A DNA stretch of 6,198 bases from DASQDN01 sp035630195 (GTDB taxonomy: Bacteria > Acidobacteriota > Terriglobia > Bryobacterales > Bryobacteraceae): NCBI GenBank assembly GCA_035630195.1, contig DASQLD010000586.1, positions 1 through 6,198 on the forward strand, read 5' to 3'. The notes under the pieces were generated by a model. That model saw nothing but the letters and a program-made list of their open reading frames with translations, did not search any database and was not told where the DNA came from. The position numbers and the translations under genes were made by a program. Below are positions 6,142 through 6,198 of this stretch, piece after piece. Within the stretch, counting starts at the first letter, position 1, and each line of letters begins with the position of its first letter.

Positions 6142-6198
6142 ATGCTCGAGCAGCACCTTGCTAACTTGCTAATCAAGCTTGCCGTTGCTGCCGCAGTG
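6142..6198 (+). CDS. N-terminus of a divergent membrane protein, possibly a LytS-type sensor kinase (3' end outside window)
   Basis: Nineteen codons are visible, reading MLEQHLANLLIKLAVAAAV, with no stop before the window ends. An in-frame TAA at 6124-6126 and no other ATG, GTG or TTG between make the ATG at 6142 the likely start. AGG at 6135-6137, four bases upstream, is only a weak ribosome site. The sequence is a short amphipathic lead-in followed by a hydrophobic helix, as at the beginning of a membrane protein. From memory, this style (LLIKLAVAA) resembles the first membrane segment of LytS/YhcK-type five-TM sensor histidine kinases in Acidobacteriota, but too little is visible to be firm. 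It is divergent from ribA, with the TATAAT-bearing palindrome between. A chance open frame of this length is possible; the layout and hydrophobic pattern argue for a gene. Confidence 0.5.
   Translation, partial: MLEQHLANLLIKLAVAAAV

Overview
The window is densely coding. It holds six genes on both strands: four complete in the middle and one cut at each edge. By eye it is moderately GC-rich. Gene content and style suggest an Acidobacteriota genome of the Solibacter/Bryobacter kind. The main reason is that the left-edge protein resembles, from memory, the membrane tail found on Ser/Thr kinases annotated in that phylum. This assignment is an inference and was not checked by a search.

Layout. 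At the left edge (nt 1-1086, +) is the C-terminal part of a polytopic membrane protein, probably the tail of a Ser/Thr kinase. It runs into a convergent TIM-barrel amidohydrolase (1079-1819, -), overlapping it by 8 bp. Back to back with the hydrolase, across only 34 bp, is a Gfo/Idh/MocA oxidoreductase (1854-2876, +). The oxidoreductase overlaps by 14 bp the end of a large exported M1 zinc aminopeptidase (2863-5475, -). Only 5 bp upstream of the peptidase lies ribA, GTP cyclohydrolase II (5481-6086, -), so ribA and the peptidase gene are probably one transcript. A divergent gene begins at 6142 (+) and leaves the window after 19 codons. Its hydrophobic N-terminus suggests another membrane protein, possibly a LytS-type sensor kinase.

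How they fit together. The hydrolase and oxidoreductase could act on one sugar-type or cyclic carbonyl substrate; this rests on adjacency and family habits only. RibA opens GTP for riboflavin synthesis, and the peptidase would trim peptides outside the cytoplasm, so their pairing looks positional rather than functional. The two edge genes look like membrane signalling proteins.

No RNA gene, CRISPR array, insertion sequence, tandem repeat or convincing terminator was seen, and no stretch over 60 bp lacks a gene. The most notable features are the tight packing (two convergent stop-to-stop overlaps), the absence of clear Shine-Dalgarno sequences before all five visible starts, and an 8-bp palindrome that places a perfect TATAAT on both strands between the divergent genes at the right end. 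I did not find a convincing undescribed system here.
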